DNA of 64,000 nucleotides from Psychroserpens luteus. Lineage in GTDB: Bacteria > Bacteroidota > Bacteroidia > Flavobacteriales > Flavobacteriaceae. Below, in pieces: positions 25,728-33,235 of this stretch. Location of the stretch: positions 434,001 through 498,000 of the forward strand of contig NZ_JADILU010000001.1 of assembly GCF_015319355.1 (NCBI RefSeq), written 5' to 3'. Made by a program: the position numbers and the translations under genes. How positions within the stretch are numbered: position 1 is the stretch's first letter; each line of letters begins with the position of its first letter. The notes beneath the pieces were generated by a model. The model saw nothing but the letters and a program-made list of their open reading frames with translations. It was not told the origin of the DNA and ran no database searches.

Positions 25728-27035
25728 TTAGTCTAAAATGGTAAACTTAATTTGTTTGATGCGCTTTTTGTCTATAGCTTCTACAGTAAAAACGTAATTT
25801 TTGAAATTTATTTTACTTTGACGTCTTGGGAAAATGCCAGAAATCTCTAAAACAAATCCAGCAATCGTTTCTGCTTCACCTTTATGATCTTCAAAATCTG
25901 TTTCGTCGTCAAGCTTTATAATCTTATAAAAATCTTTTAAAGTTGTTTTGCCTTCAAAGGAATAATTATTTTTATCAATCTTAGTGTAAATAACATCATC
26001 ATCGTCAAATTCATCGCTAATATCACCTACAATCTCTTCAATAACATCTTCGAGTGATACAACTCCAGAGGTTCCTCCATACTCATCTACCACAATGGCT
26101 AGATGGACTTTTTTCTCTTGAAACTCAACCATTAGATCATCAAGTTTCTTATTCTCAGGCACAAAAAATGGATCGCGTAATAAGGTCGTCCAATTAAATT
26201 CTTCTCTGTCGATATAAGGCAGTAAATCTTTTACATATAAAATACCAGTAACTGAGTCTATACTATCTTTATAAACAGGTATTCTTGAGTAACCGTTATT
26301 GATGACTTCTTCAATAATATCAGTGTATTTAGCATCTTCACTAAGTGCAAAAATATCCATTCTAGGACGCATGACTTGTTTGGTGTCTGTGTTACCAAAA
26401 GAGACAATACCTTTTAAAATCTTATGTTCTTCATCTGTAGTATCACTATCTCCCGTGAGTTCAAGAGCCTGTGACAATTGGTCAACACTAAGGTTTGATT
26501 TTTGTTTACCTAGTTTATTATGAATCCCTAAAGTTATTTGACGCATAGGTAAGCTAATAGGAGAAAAAATAACATCAAGTACTTTGAGCGGAATTGCCAT
26601 AAAAACAGCAAACTTCACACGGTTTCTACTCGCATAAATTTTAGGTACAATTTCACCAAATAGTAAAATTAAAAATGTGATAACTACGACTTCTAAAAGA
26701 AAGCGAACCCAGGATAACTCAACACTCGCAAAAAGTGTTTCACCCAAGTAAGCAAACAAAATAACAATACCAATATTTATAAAGTTATTAGCTACGAGAA
26801 TGGTTGCTAATAATTTTTTTGGTCGTTCAAGCAGTTTTGAAATGATATTGAATTTTTTTGAATTTTCTCCAAGACCTAAATCAATATCAGATTTACTCAA
26901 AGAGAAAAAAGCAACTTCTACACCACTTATAAGTGCAGAGCAAAAGAGTAAAACAAAAAGCAAAATAAACCCAGAAACGAAAGTTACGTTTGTATTGAGC
27001 ATTATAATTATTAAACTCGTGGGTTCAGGATCCAA
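25728..27035 (-). CDS. gldE: Gliding motility-associated protein GldE (CNNM/CorC-type CBS protein)
   Basis: GldE is a membrane protein related to CorC/HlyC and CNNM magnesium transport proteins; in Flavobacterium it supports gliding together with GldD. The 435 residues show an N-terminal DUF21 domain with three to four hydrophobic segments (about 10-165), a CBS pair (about 215-335; MRPRMDIFALSEDAKY, IPVYKDSIDSVTGILYVKDLL, VDEYGGTSGVVSLEDVIEEIVGDI in part VDEYGGTSGVV) and a C-terminal CorC_HlyC domain. It starts 25 bases after ssb and ends 15 before gldD. The nearer start MLNTNVTF would shorten it by 11 residues; the upstream MDPEPT start is kept as the longest reading. Confidence 0.92.
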   Translation of the reverse strand: MDPEPTSLIIIMLNTNVTFVSGFILLFVLLFCSALISGVEVAFFSLSKSDIDLGLGENSKKFNIISKLLERPKKLLATILVANNFINIGIVILFAYLGETLFASVELSWVRFLLEVVVITFLILLFGEIVPKIYASRNRVKFAVFMAIPLKVLDVIFSPISLPMRQITLGIHNKLGKQKSNLSVDQLSQALELTGDSDTTDEEHKILKGIVSFGNTDTKQVMRPRMDIFALSEDAKYTDIIEEVINNGYSRIPVYKDSIDSVTGILYVKDLLPYIDREEFNWTTLLRDPFFVPENKKLDDLMVEFQEKKVHLAIVVDEYGGTSGVVSLEDVIEEIVGDISDEFDDDDVIYTKIDKNNYSFEGKTTLKDFYKIIKLDDETDFEDHKGEAETIAGFVLEISGIFPRRQSKINFKNYVFTVEAIDKKRIKQIKFTILD

Positions 27036-27060
27036 GGTAAATAGTTTAAGTTTAGTTTAA

Positions 27061-27513
27061 TTAAAACGGAAGATCATCACTATCTTCAGTTGGTGTTTGA
27101 GTTACAGGATTACTAGCTGGTTTTTGTGCAGCTTGTTGAGGGTTTGGAGTTGGCACATTTCCGCCTTGATTATCATTTTTAGTTGTTAAAAACGTAAAAT
27201 CAGTACATTGAATCTCTGTTGAGTAACGATCTGTACCTTTGTCATCCTGCCATTTTCTAGTTTTTAGGCGACCTTCAATATATACTTTATCTCCTTTAGA
27301 TAAGTACTTTTCGCAAATCTCTGCAGCTTTATTTCTAACCACGATATTGTGCCATTCTGTATTGGTAACACGCTCGTTGGTTTGTTTGTTTGTATAGGTT
27401 TCATTAGTTGCTAGCGGGAAACGACCTATGCAGTTGCCTCCATCAAAATAATGCATCTTCACTTCATCTCCTAAATGCCCAATAAGCATCACTTTATTTA
27501 ATGTTCCTGACAT
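27061..27513 (-). CDS. ssb: Single-stranded DNA-binding protein
   Basis: SSB coats single-stranded DNA in replication, recombination and repair. Residues 1-105 form the OB fold (MSGTLNKVMLIGHLGDEVKM ... NTEWHNIVVRNKAAEICEKYLSKGDKVYIEGRL, quoted in part), a Gln/Pro/Asn-rich linker follows, and the acidic tip ends in DDLPF, the docking peptide for partner proteins. The 150-residue length is normal. It sits between mutY and gldE on the minus strand. A perfect TAnnTTTG box lies 22 bases upstream of its start, so it may have its own promoter in addition to read-through from mutY. Confidence 0.96.
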   Translation of the reverse strand: MSGTLNKVMLIGHLGDEVKMHYFDGGNCIGRFPLATNETYTNKQTNERVTNTEWHNIVVRNKAAEICEKYLSKGDKVYIEGRLKTRKWQDDKGTDRYSTEIQCTDFTFLTTKNDNQGGNVPTPNPQQAAQKPASNPVTQTPTEDSDDLPF

Positions 27514-27534
27514 AATATATTTTATTTAAGTATA

Positions 27535-27542
27535 CAAAATTA
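27535..27542 (-). promoter_or_regulatory. TAnnTTTG box upstream of ssb
   Basis: On the minus strand the sequence reads TAATTTTG, a perfect match, ending 21 bases before the ssb ATG. Confidence 0.5.
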
Positions 27543-27590
27543 AGCATTTTGTAATCACTGTATTAAAAGTAAGAAAAATTTATGGTTTTT

Positions 27591-28637
27591 CTAAAAAGAG
27601 AAATCAAACGTATCTATAAAATTACTAATTAATGTAGGTGTTGGATAGGTTTTTACTTCGGAAATTGGAATACCTTCATTCTCGAGTGTTTTAACCTCAA
27701 TAATCCAAAACTTAGTATGTAAATGTTGATGTGATAGTTTATGAATAATAGGTTCTGGATTAAAAACACTAAACGAGAAATCAATAGTTTTAAAATAGTC
27801 ATTAACTAAAGGATGGCTTTTAAATACTTCAGAATTAATTTCTTTATCACTTTCAATTAAAGGAAACTGATACAAGTTTTGCCAAATACCCTTTGTGGTA
27901 CGTTGCTCAAATACTGTTTTTTTATCTTCGGAAATGAGCACCAAAAAATTAAAATGCTTTTTAGTGACTTTCGTCTTTTTAAGTTTTACAGGTAAATCAC
28001 TAACAGTTCCTTGTTGTAAAGCAACACAACTATTCTCTAAAGGACAAACAATACAATATGGATTTTTAGGTTTGCATTGTGTTGCACCAAACTCCATTAC
28101 CGCTTGATTATAATCACCAGGATTTTTATTGTTTAGCAGTTTAGTGGCTAACAATTTAAACTCCTTTATACCTTGAGTACTATTAATAGGAGTAGAAATT
28201 CCAAAAAATCTTGAGAGCACACGATATACATTTCCATCAACTACAGCATGAAGTTCATCAAAACAAATTGAAGAAATAGCACTAGCAGTGTAATCACCAA
28301 CACCTTTTAGTTTTAATAGTTCTAGATATGTTGTCGGGAATACACCATCAAGTTCACTACAAATATATTTAGCAGAAGCATGTAAATTCCTAGCTCTAGA
28401 ATAATAGCCTAAACCTTGCCAAAGCTTTAAAACATCTTGTTCATTCGCGTTTGCTAAGTCAAAAACTGTAGGGAAATTGGTAACAAATGCTTCATAATAA
28501 GGTAACCCTTGCTTAATCTGGGTTTGCTGCATAATTATTTCAGACAACCAAATATGATAAGGATTTTTAGTCTGTCTCCAAGGTAAGTCTCGTTTATTAA
28601 CTGAGTACCAGTGTGTTAAAATTTTCGTAAAATTCAT
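27591..28637 (-). CDS. mutY: A/G-specific adenine glycosylase
   Basis: MutY removes adenine mispaired with 8-oxoguanine and so prevents G:C to T:A changes. The 348-residue protein shows the helix-hairpin-helix LKGVGDYTASAI (about 108-119), the catalytic Asp in VDGNVYRVLSRFFG, the iron-sulfur cluster motif C-x6-C-x2-C-x5-C in CKPKNPYCIVCPLENSC (about 188-204) and a C-terminal NUDIX-like 8-oxoG recognition domain. A TAnnTTTG box lies close upstream. It leads the mutY, ssb, gldE, gldD unit. Two TTCCGAAG words fall inside the C-terminal part of the gene. Confidence 0.96.
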   Translation of the reverse strand: MNFTKILTHWYSVNKRDLPWRQTKNPYHIWLSEIIMQQTQIKQGLPYYEAFVTNFPTVFDLANANEQDVLKLWQGLGYYSRARNLHASAKYICSELDGVFPTTYLELLKLKGVGDYTASAISSICFDELHAVVDGNVYRVLSRFFGISTPINSTQGIKEFKLLATKLLNNKNPGDYNQAVMEFGATQCKPKNPYCIVCPLENSCVALQQGTVSDLPVKLKKTKVTKKHFNFLVLISEDKKTVFEQRTTKGIWQNLYQFPLIESDKEINSEVFKSHPLVNDYFKTIDFSFSVFNPEPIIHKLSHQHLHTKFWIIEVKTLENEGIPISEVKTYPTPTLISNFIDTFDFSF

Positions 28638-28656
28638 TTAAATTTCAAAATATTGG

Positions 28657-28664
28657 CAAAAGTA
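28657..28664 (-). promoter_or_regulatory. TAnnTTTG box upstream of mutY
   Basis: On the minus strand the box reads TACTTTTG, a perfect match, ending 19 bases before the mutY ATG. Confidence 0.55.
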
Positions 28665-28698
28665 AATCTTTAGAAGGTTAAATTTTAATTAATTACGC

Positions 28699-28730
28699 TT
28701 GAAATATTGAAATTAAATTACCTATATTTG
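28699..28730 (+). promoter_or_regulatory. Promoter of the HU gene (TTG-N21-TATATTTG)
   Basis: A TTG at 28699-28701 and the perfect box TATATTTG at 28723-28730 are 21 bases apart, which fits the Bacteroidota housekeeping promoter. The HU start codon lies 40 bases downstream. Confidence 0.75.
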
Positions 28731-28770
28731 CATCCCTTATAATTAATAGATAACCCTAAAATTAATAACA

Positions 28771-29061
28771 ATGACAAAAGCTGATATAGTAGCTAAGATT
28801 TCTGATAAATTAGGAATTGAAAAAGGAGATGTTCAAGCAACAGTTGAAACTTTCATGGAAGAAGTGAAGTCTTCTTTAGAAGGTGGTGATAATGTATACT
28901 TGAGAGGTTTTGGAAGTTTTATTGTAAAGACTAGAGCTGAAAAAACTGGACGTAACATTTCAAAGAATACAACGATTAAAATACCTGCACACAATATTCC
29001 TGCATTTAAACCTGCAAAAGTATTTGTAGAAGGTGTTAAGACTAACGTTGAAGTAAACTAA
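28771..29061 (+). CDS. HU/IHF-family DNA-binding protein
   Basis: This small histone-like protein bends and compacts DNA as a dimer. All features of the 96-residue family are present: the N-terminal helices MTKADIVAKISDKLGIEKGDVQ, the strand VYLRGFGSFIVKTRAEKTGRN with the GFGSF motif (about 46-50), the flexible arm with INIP-like Pro (KIPAHNIPAFKPAK, about 71-84). It has a clear promoter. A stem-loop without a T-run and then a 29-codon gene for a very basic peptide follow, probably on the same transcript, ahead of a strong terminator. The choice between HU and IHF subfamilies is not made from sequence alone. Confidence 0.95.
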   Translation: MTKADIVAKISDKLGIEKGDVQATVETFMEEVKSSLEGGDNVYLRGFGSFIVKTRAEKTGRNISKNTTIKIPAHNIPAFKPAKVFVEGVKTNVEVN

Positions 29062-29069
29062 AACACACT

Positions 29070-29088
29070 TACCGAAAAGGTTTCGGTA
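29070..29088 (+). other. Stem-loop between the HU gene and the basic-peptide gene
   Basis: The hairpin TACCGAAA-AGG-TTTCGGTA has a perfect 8-bp stem but no T-run on either side. It is more likely an mRNA stability or processing structure than a terminator. Confidence 0.5.
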
Positions 29089-29122
29089 TTAAAACAAATA
29101 TTAATTTAAAAAATACTTATTT

Positions 29123-29212
29123 ATGCCAAGTGGTAAAAAAAGGAAAAGACATAAGGTGGCTACGCATAAGCGTAAAAAACGTAGACGCGCTAATCGTCAC
29201 AAGAAAAAATAA
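29123..29212 (+). CDS. 29-residue highly basic peptide (conserved Bacteroidota type)
   Basis: This short frame encodes 29 residues beginning MPSGKKRKRHKVATHKRKK and ending NRHKKK; nineteen of the 29 are Lys, Arg or His. It lies 61 bases after HU and is followed at once by a perfect terminator, so it ends a real transcript. From memory, near-identical tiny basic proteins are found after HU genes and before the RNase E/G gene across Bacteroidota, usually unannotated or called hypothetical. Composition suggests RNA or ribosome binding, like other very short ribosomal proteins, but that is inference. It is too short for ordinary gene-length cut-offs. Confidence 0.75.
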   Translation: MPSGKKRKRHKVATHKRKKRRRANRHKKK

Positions 29213-29214
29213 AA

Positions 29215-29251
29215 TGAAAAAGTAGTTGCAAAACTACTTTTTCACTTTTTT
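29215..29251 (+). terminator. Intrinsic terminator after HU and the basic peptide
   Basis: A 13-bp perfect stem (TGAAAAAGTAGTT with AACTACTTTTTCA) with a GCAA loop is followed by CTTTTTT. Confidence 0.9.
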
Positions 29252-29275
29252 AACAACAACGTTCTTTGATATAAA

Positions 29276-29315
29276 ATTCATGAATCTATTACGTTTACCT
29301 TCGTAATACATGAAT
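29276..29315 (+). promoter_or_regulatory. Inverted repeat in the rng upstream region
   Basis: ATTCATG (29276-29282) and TATTACG (29287-29293) pair with CGTAATA (29302-29308) and CATGAAT (29309-29315), leaving a 4-nt bulge and an 8-nt loop. It lies 79 bases before the RNase E/G start and could be a 5' leader structure or operator. Confidence 0.4.
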
Positions 29316-29393
29316 TTACTGGATTAAATATCCTGTGTCAAAATAAATATCCATCTGTTTTGAAATGAATCAAAATAGATTAAAATTAACAAA

Positions 29394-30938
29394 ATGGAAA
29401 AAGAATTGATTATTAGATCGAGTTCTGATATTGTTGATTTTGCCTTATTAAAAGATGGAAAACTTATCGAGTTACACAAAGATGAAGATGATAACAACTT
29501 TGCTGTTGGTGATATATTTATTGCCAAAATACGCAAAGCTGTTCCTGGTCTAAATGCTGCATTTGTAAATGTAGGTTATGAGAAAGATGCTTTTTTGCAT
29601 TATCATGATTTAGGACCAAAATTACCTTCACTTTTAAAATTCGTTAAACGTGTAAGCGCAGGTAGACATACCGATTTTTTACTGAAAAATTTTCAGTTTG
29701 AGAAAGATATAGACAAAAATGGTAGCGTAGCTAATGTTTTAAAGTCTAATCAATCTCTATTAGTACAAATTGTAAAAGAACCAATTTCAACCAAAGGACC
29801 TCGTATTAGTAGCGAGTTGTCAATTGCAGGTCGTTATATTGTTCTTGTACCATTTTCTGATCGTATTTCAATCTCTCAAAAGATTGATTCTAAAGAAGAA
29901 AAAGAACGTTTAAAACGTTTGGTCAAGAGTATTACACCTAAAGGTTTTGGTGTTATAATTCGTACTGTCGCAGAAGGCAAAAAAGTTGCCGAGCTCGACA
30001 AAGATTTACAGAATTTGCTGAATAGATGGACAGCAATGTGTAAAAAATTAAATAAAGCCCATCATCCAAGTAAAGTATTGAGTGAAATGAACAAAGCCTC
30101 TTCAATTTTAAGAGATATCTTTGATGATTCATTCTCAGGTATTACTGTAGATGACGAGGTGCTTTATGGACAAATTAAAGATTATGTGCAAGAAATTGCA
30201 CCTTCTAAAGAATCAATTGTGAAGATGTATAAAAATGGCGTACCACTTTATGAAAAGTTTGGAATAGAGCGTCAAATAAAAACATCTTTTGGTCGCACAG
30301 TATCTATGGCACGAGGCGCTTATTTGGTAATAGAACATACCGAAGCGATGCATGTTATTGATGTAAATAGTGGTAACAGATCTAACAAAGAAAATAATCA
30401 AGAGGATACTGCCTTGGAAGTCAATATGATTTCTGCTTCAGAAATTGCTCGTCAATTGCGTTTACGTGATATGGGAGGAATTATCGTAGTAGATTTTATT
30501 GATATGAATAAAGCAGAGAATCGAAAAAAATTGTACAATCATCTTCGTGACGAAATGAATGATGATAAGGCAAAGCATAAAATTTTGCCTCCTAGTAAGT
30601 TTGGTTTAATACAAATTACCAGACAACGTGTTCGCCCAGAACGCAACATTAAAACAAAAGAAGACAATCCAAATGGTATTGCAGGAGAAGAAATTGAAGC
30701 ACCAATTAAAGTGATTCAACGCATTACTCAAGACCTAGAGAGACTCATCAAAAAAGACTATAAAAAGATAACGCTTAATGCACATCCATTTATAGCAGCC
30801 TTTATAACCAAAGGGTTTCCATCAGTACGTTCTAAGTGGTTTATGGAACATAAAAAATGGGTAAAAGTTTTACCTAGAGATGCTTACACATATCTTGAAT
30901 ACCATTTTATTGATAAAGATGGTAAGGAAATCAAATAA
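29394..30938 (+). CDS. rng: Ribonuclease E/G family endoribonuclease
   Basis: This Mg-dependent single-strand endoribonuclease is involved in rRNA maturation and mRNA decay. The 514 residues match RNase G length without the long RNase E scaffold tail. An S1 RNA-binding domain (about 36-130; GDIFIAKIRKAVPGLNAAFVNVGYEKDAFLHY in part GLNAAFVNVGYEKDAFLHY) precedes the 5' sensor and DNase I-like catalytic domain with metal-binding Asp in HVIDVNSGN (about 322) and IIVVDFIDM (about 365). The gene follows HU and the tiny basic protein, a common Bacteroidota order. Its own leader contains a 40-bp inverted repeat. A perfect terminator follows. Confidence 0.94.
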   Translation: MEKELIIRSSSDIVDFALLKDGKLIELHKDEDDNNFAVGDIFIAKIRKAVPGLNAAFVNVGYEKDAFLHYHDLGPKLPSLLKFVKRVSAGRHTDFLLKNFQFEKDIDKNGSVANVLKSNQSLLVQIVKEPISTKGPRISSELSIAGRYIVLVPFSDRISISQKIDSKEEKERLKRLVKSITPKGFGVIIRTVAEGKKVAELDKDLQNLLNRWTAMCKKLNKAHHPSKVLSEMNKASSILRDIFDDSFSGITVDDEVLYGQIKDYVQEIAPSKESIVKMYKNGVPLYEKFGIERQIKTSFGRTVSMARGAYLVIEHTEAMHVIDVNSGNRSNKENNQEDTALEVNMISASEIARQLRLRDMGGIIVVDFIDMNKAENRKKLYNHLRDEMNDDKAKHKILPPSKFGLIQITRQRVRPERNIKTKEDNPNGIAGEEIEAPIKVIQRITQDLERLIKKDYKKITLNAHPFIAAFITKGFPSVRSKWFMEHKKWVKVLPRDAYTYLEYHFIDKDGKEIK

Positions 30939-30943
30939 TATCT

Positions 30944-30982
30944 AAAACCCCTTTTCACTTATGTGTAAAGGGGTTTTTCTTT
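30944..30982 (+). terminator. Intrinsic terminator of rng
   Basis: The stem AAAACCCCTTT with AAAGGGGTTTT, extended by CAC/GTG, is followed by TTTTCTTTTTT. Confidence 0.9.
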
Positions 30983-30997
30983 TTTAAAAGGTTTTAA

Positions 30998-31043
30998 TTT
31001 TTCTTCGGAAATGTGCCAGCTATAGAAAATTTCCGAAGAAAAA
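30998..31043. repeat. Inverted pair of the CTTCGGAA word forming a 15-bp hairpin
   Basis: TTTTTCTTCGGAAAT at 30998-31012 is the exact reverse complement of ATTTCCGAAGAAAAA at 31029-31043, with a 16-nt loop. It lies between the convergent rng and aldo/keto reductase genes, and its T-runs would let it work as the terminator of the minus-strand gene. It is the only place where two copies of the word face each other at short distance. Confidence 0.8.
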
Positions 31044-31045
31044 AA

Positions 31046-32083
31046 TCAAGGTGCAGGATTTGGAATCTCAGCATGCACTTCATTAATCGCCTTTAAAACA
31101 TCATCACTTAAAGTAATATTTACACTATCAATGTTCTCTTCTAATTGCTCTAAAGAGGTCGCTCCAATAATATTACTGGTTATAAAAGGTCTATCGGTTA
31201 CAAAGGCTAAAGACATTTGAGCTAAGGTCATATTATGATCTTCTGCAATTTTTAGATAACGTTTTGTAGCTTCTGTAGCTTTGTCTCCACTGTATCTAGC
31301 AAATCTCGGAAACAGTTTTAAACGTGTATTGTCTCCTGCAGTACCTTTTACATATTTGCCAGATAAAACACCAAATGCCATTGGAGAATAAGCTAATAAA
31401 CCAATCTCTTCTCGAATAGCAATCTCTGCCATATCACCTTCAAAAACACGATTCAATAATGAATAGGCGTTTTGTATAGTGATCATTCTTGGTAGATTAT
31501 TTGTTTTTGATTCTTCTAAATAGCGCATGGTTCCCCAAGCTTTTTCATTAGAAATACCAACTTGACGTATTTTACCAGATTTTATGATATCATCTAAGCT
31601 ATTAAGAACCTCGTTAAAGTTCTCTTTCCATTTATCTTCAGATTTATGGTTGTAATCTCGTACTCCAAACGTGTTAGTTTCGCGCTCTGGCCAATGCAAT
31701 TGGTATAAATCTATATAATCTGTTTTAAGACGCTTTAAACTGTTGTTAACAGCATCGTTGAGCGCTTCTTTACTAAATCCGTTGGTTCTAATATGAGCAG
31801 TATAATCTCCTGTTCCTGCAATTTTACTTCCTAAAACAACTTTATCTCTGTTTCCTGTTTTCTCAAACCAGTTACCTATAATGCGTTCGGTTTCTGCGTA
31901 TGTTTTTTGTTCAGCAGGAACTGGATACAATTCCGCAGTATCAAAAAAATTAACACCTTTATCAAGTGCTAAATCCATTTGTACAAAACCTTCGTTTTGG
32001 GTATTTTGATTTCCCCAAGTCATCGTGCCTAAGCATATTTTACTAACTTTTATATCTGTTTTTGGTAGTGTTGTGTATTTCAT
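31046..32083 (-). CDS. tas: Aldo/keto reductase, Tas-like
   Basis: This is a probable NADP(H)-dependent oxidoreductase with a TIM barrel. The 345 residues resemble E. coli Tas: the N-terminus LGTMTWGNQN, FFDTAELYPVPAEQKTYAETERIIGNW with the catalytic Asp and Tyr (about 48-57), the catalytic Lys in KVVLGSKIAG, and the His in YIDLYQLHWPER. The C-terminal cofactor block ITSNIIGATSLEQLEENI is kept. It is a single gene between two terminator-like hairpins, convergent with rng. The physiological substrate is not known. Confidence 0.9.
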   Translation of the reverse strand: MKYTTLPKTDIKVSKICLGTMTWGNQNTQNEGFVQMDLALDKGVNFFDTAELYPVPAEQKTYAETERIIGNWFEKTGNRDKVVLGSKIAGTGDYTAHIRTNGFSKEALNDAVNNSLKRLKTDYIDLYQLHWPERETNTFGVRDYNHKSEDKWKENFNEVLNSLDDIIKSGKIRQVGISNEKAWGTMRYLEESKTNNLPRMITIQNAYSLLNRVFEGDMAEIAIREEIGLLAYSPMAFGVLSGKYVKGTAGDNTRLKLFPRFARYSGDKATEATKRYLKIAEDHNMTLAQMSLAFVTDRPFITSNIIGATSLEQLEENIDSVNITLSDDVLKAINEVHAEIPNPAP

Positions 32084-32151
32084 CTTCAGTTGCTGTAAAA
32101 ACAGGAATCTTATTTTAATTAAACTTAAATATATGTTATGTAAATATAAAA

Positions 32152-32184
32152 AGACCTTTCAGGATTTTATAATCTGAAAGGTCT
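32152..32184 (-). terminator. Intrinsic terminator of the OmpA-like gene
   Basis: The perfect 11-bp stem AGACCTTTCAG with CTGAAAGGTCT has an 11-nt loop. On the minus strand it is followed by TTTTTATATTT. Confidence 0.85.
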
Positions 32185-32213
32185 AAATGTATGTTAAGGT
32201 TTATTACTCATAT

Positions 32214-32241
32214 GAGATTCTGAATCAAGTTCAGAATGGCG
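32214..32241. repeat. REP-like hairpin, copy 1
   Basis: ATTCTGAA and TTCAGAAT form a perfect 8-bp stem around TCAAG, flanked by GAG and GGCG. A diverged copy is at 60339-60366 (20 of 28 positions identical, including CAAGTTCAG). I recall similar hairpins in other Flavobacteriaceae intergenic regions. Confidence 0.55.
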
Positions 32242-32247
32242 CTAGGC

Positions 32248-33207
32248 CTATATCTCATTCAACAACTTAGAAATCTCATCTAGTTTTGGTGTTAAAATCA
32301 CTTCAATACGTCTGTTTTGAGCTTTGCCTACCGCAGAATCATTACTTGCTACAGGAGCAAATTCACCACGTCCTGCAGCAGTTAAATTTTCAGGTTGTAT
32401 AGATGGGTTCTCTCTTAAGATATTGACAATCGCAGTAGCACGTTTAGCAGATAAATCCCAATTTCCGCTTAGTTGATCGTTTCCTTTGTAAGGAACATCA
32501 TCTGTATGACCTTCAATTAAAATAGCAATCTCTGGATTTTCGGCTAATACTGCTCCCAATTGCTTCACTGCTTGTTTACCTTGTGATCCCACTGCCCAAC
32601 TTCCAGATTGAAAAAGGAGTTTGTTTTCCATAGAAACATAAACTTTTCCATTGCGTTGTTCTACCGTTAGTCCTTTGCCTTCAAAATTGGTTAAAGCTTT
32701 AGAAATAGCATCTTTTAATTTGGACATTGCAGCATCTTTACTCGCAATCACATTTTCTAATTCTGCAACACGTTGAGACCTAGATTCTAATTCTTTTTTT
32801 AATTTTTCTAATCGAGCGTTTTCAGCAGCTAAGGCTTGTTCTTTAGCTTCTAATTGTGCTAAAAGTTCTCTATTCTTTTTAGAGTTTTCTGCAATTGATG
32901 CACTACTGTTTTTTTCTAAAGCATCGTAAGACGCTTTTAAATTGTCAAGATTTGAATTTGTAGCATCATAATCACTTTGCAATTTGTTGCGCTGCGCCAA
33001 TGTGTTATCATAATCTTTCTTAAGCTTAGCTAAATCATTTTTAGCTTCATTTAAAGTTGTTTCTAAATCTTGATTAGTATCTGCTAATTTTCTATTTTCT
33101 TTTTTAAGATTAGCATACTTGTCTTCTAAATCTGTGTAGATTTTTTTAGAGACACATGAGGTTGTTAAGACTAATGTTAGTGCTATTAATGACAATTTTT
33201 TAAGCAT
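32248..33207 (-). CDS. OmpA-family lipoprotein with coiled-coil stalk
   Basis: This envelope protein links the outer membrane to peptidoglycan. From the start at 33207 (MLKKLSLIAL) a signal peptide ends in lipobox LTTSC at residue 18, followed by a long alanine/lysine/glutamate-rich coiled coil (about 25-175) and a C-terminal OmpA domain (about 195-319). The peptidoglycan-binding residues lie in IEGHTDDVPYKGNDQLSGNWDLSAKRA and NRRIEVILTP (first quoted from residue about 230: IEGHTDDVPYKG). An upstream in-frame ATG at 33246 would put 13 polar residues before the signal peptide and overlap the xth gene, so I reject it. It is probably cotranscribed after xth. Confidence 0.9.
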   Translation of the reverse strand: MLKKLSLIALTLVLTTSCVSKKIYTDLEDKYANLKKENRKLADTNQDLETTLNEAKNDLAKLKKDYDNTLAQRNKLQSDYDATNSNLDNLKASYDALEKNSSASIAENSKKNRELLAQLEAKEQALAAENARLEKLKKELESRSQRVAELENVIASKDAAMSKLKDAISKALTNFEGKGLTVEQRNGKVYVSMENKLLFQSGSWAVGSQGKQAVKQLGAVLAENPEIAILIEGHTDDVPYKGNDQLSGNWDLSAKRATAIVNILRENPSIQPENLTAAGRGEFAPVASNDSAVGKAQNRRIEVILTPKLDEISKLLNEI

Positions 33208-33235
33208 GTTATTTAAGGTTAAGTTATTTAAATTA

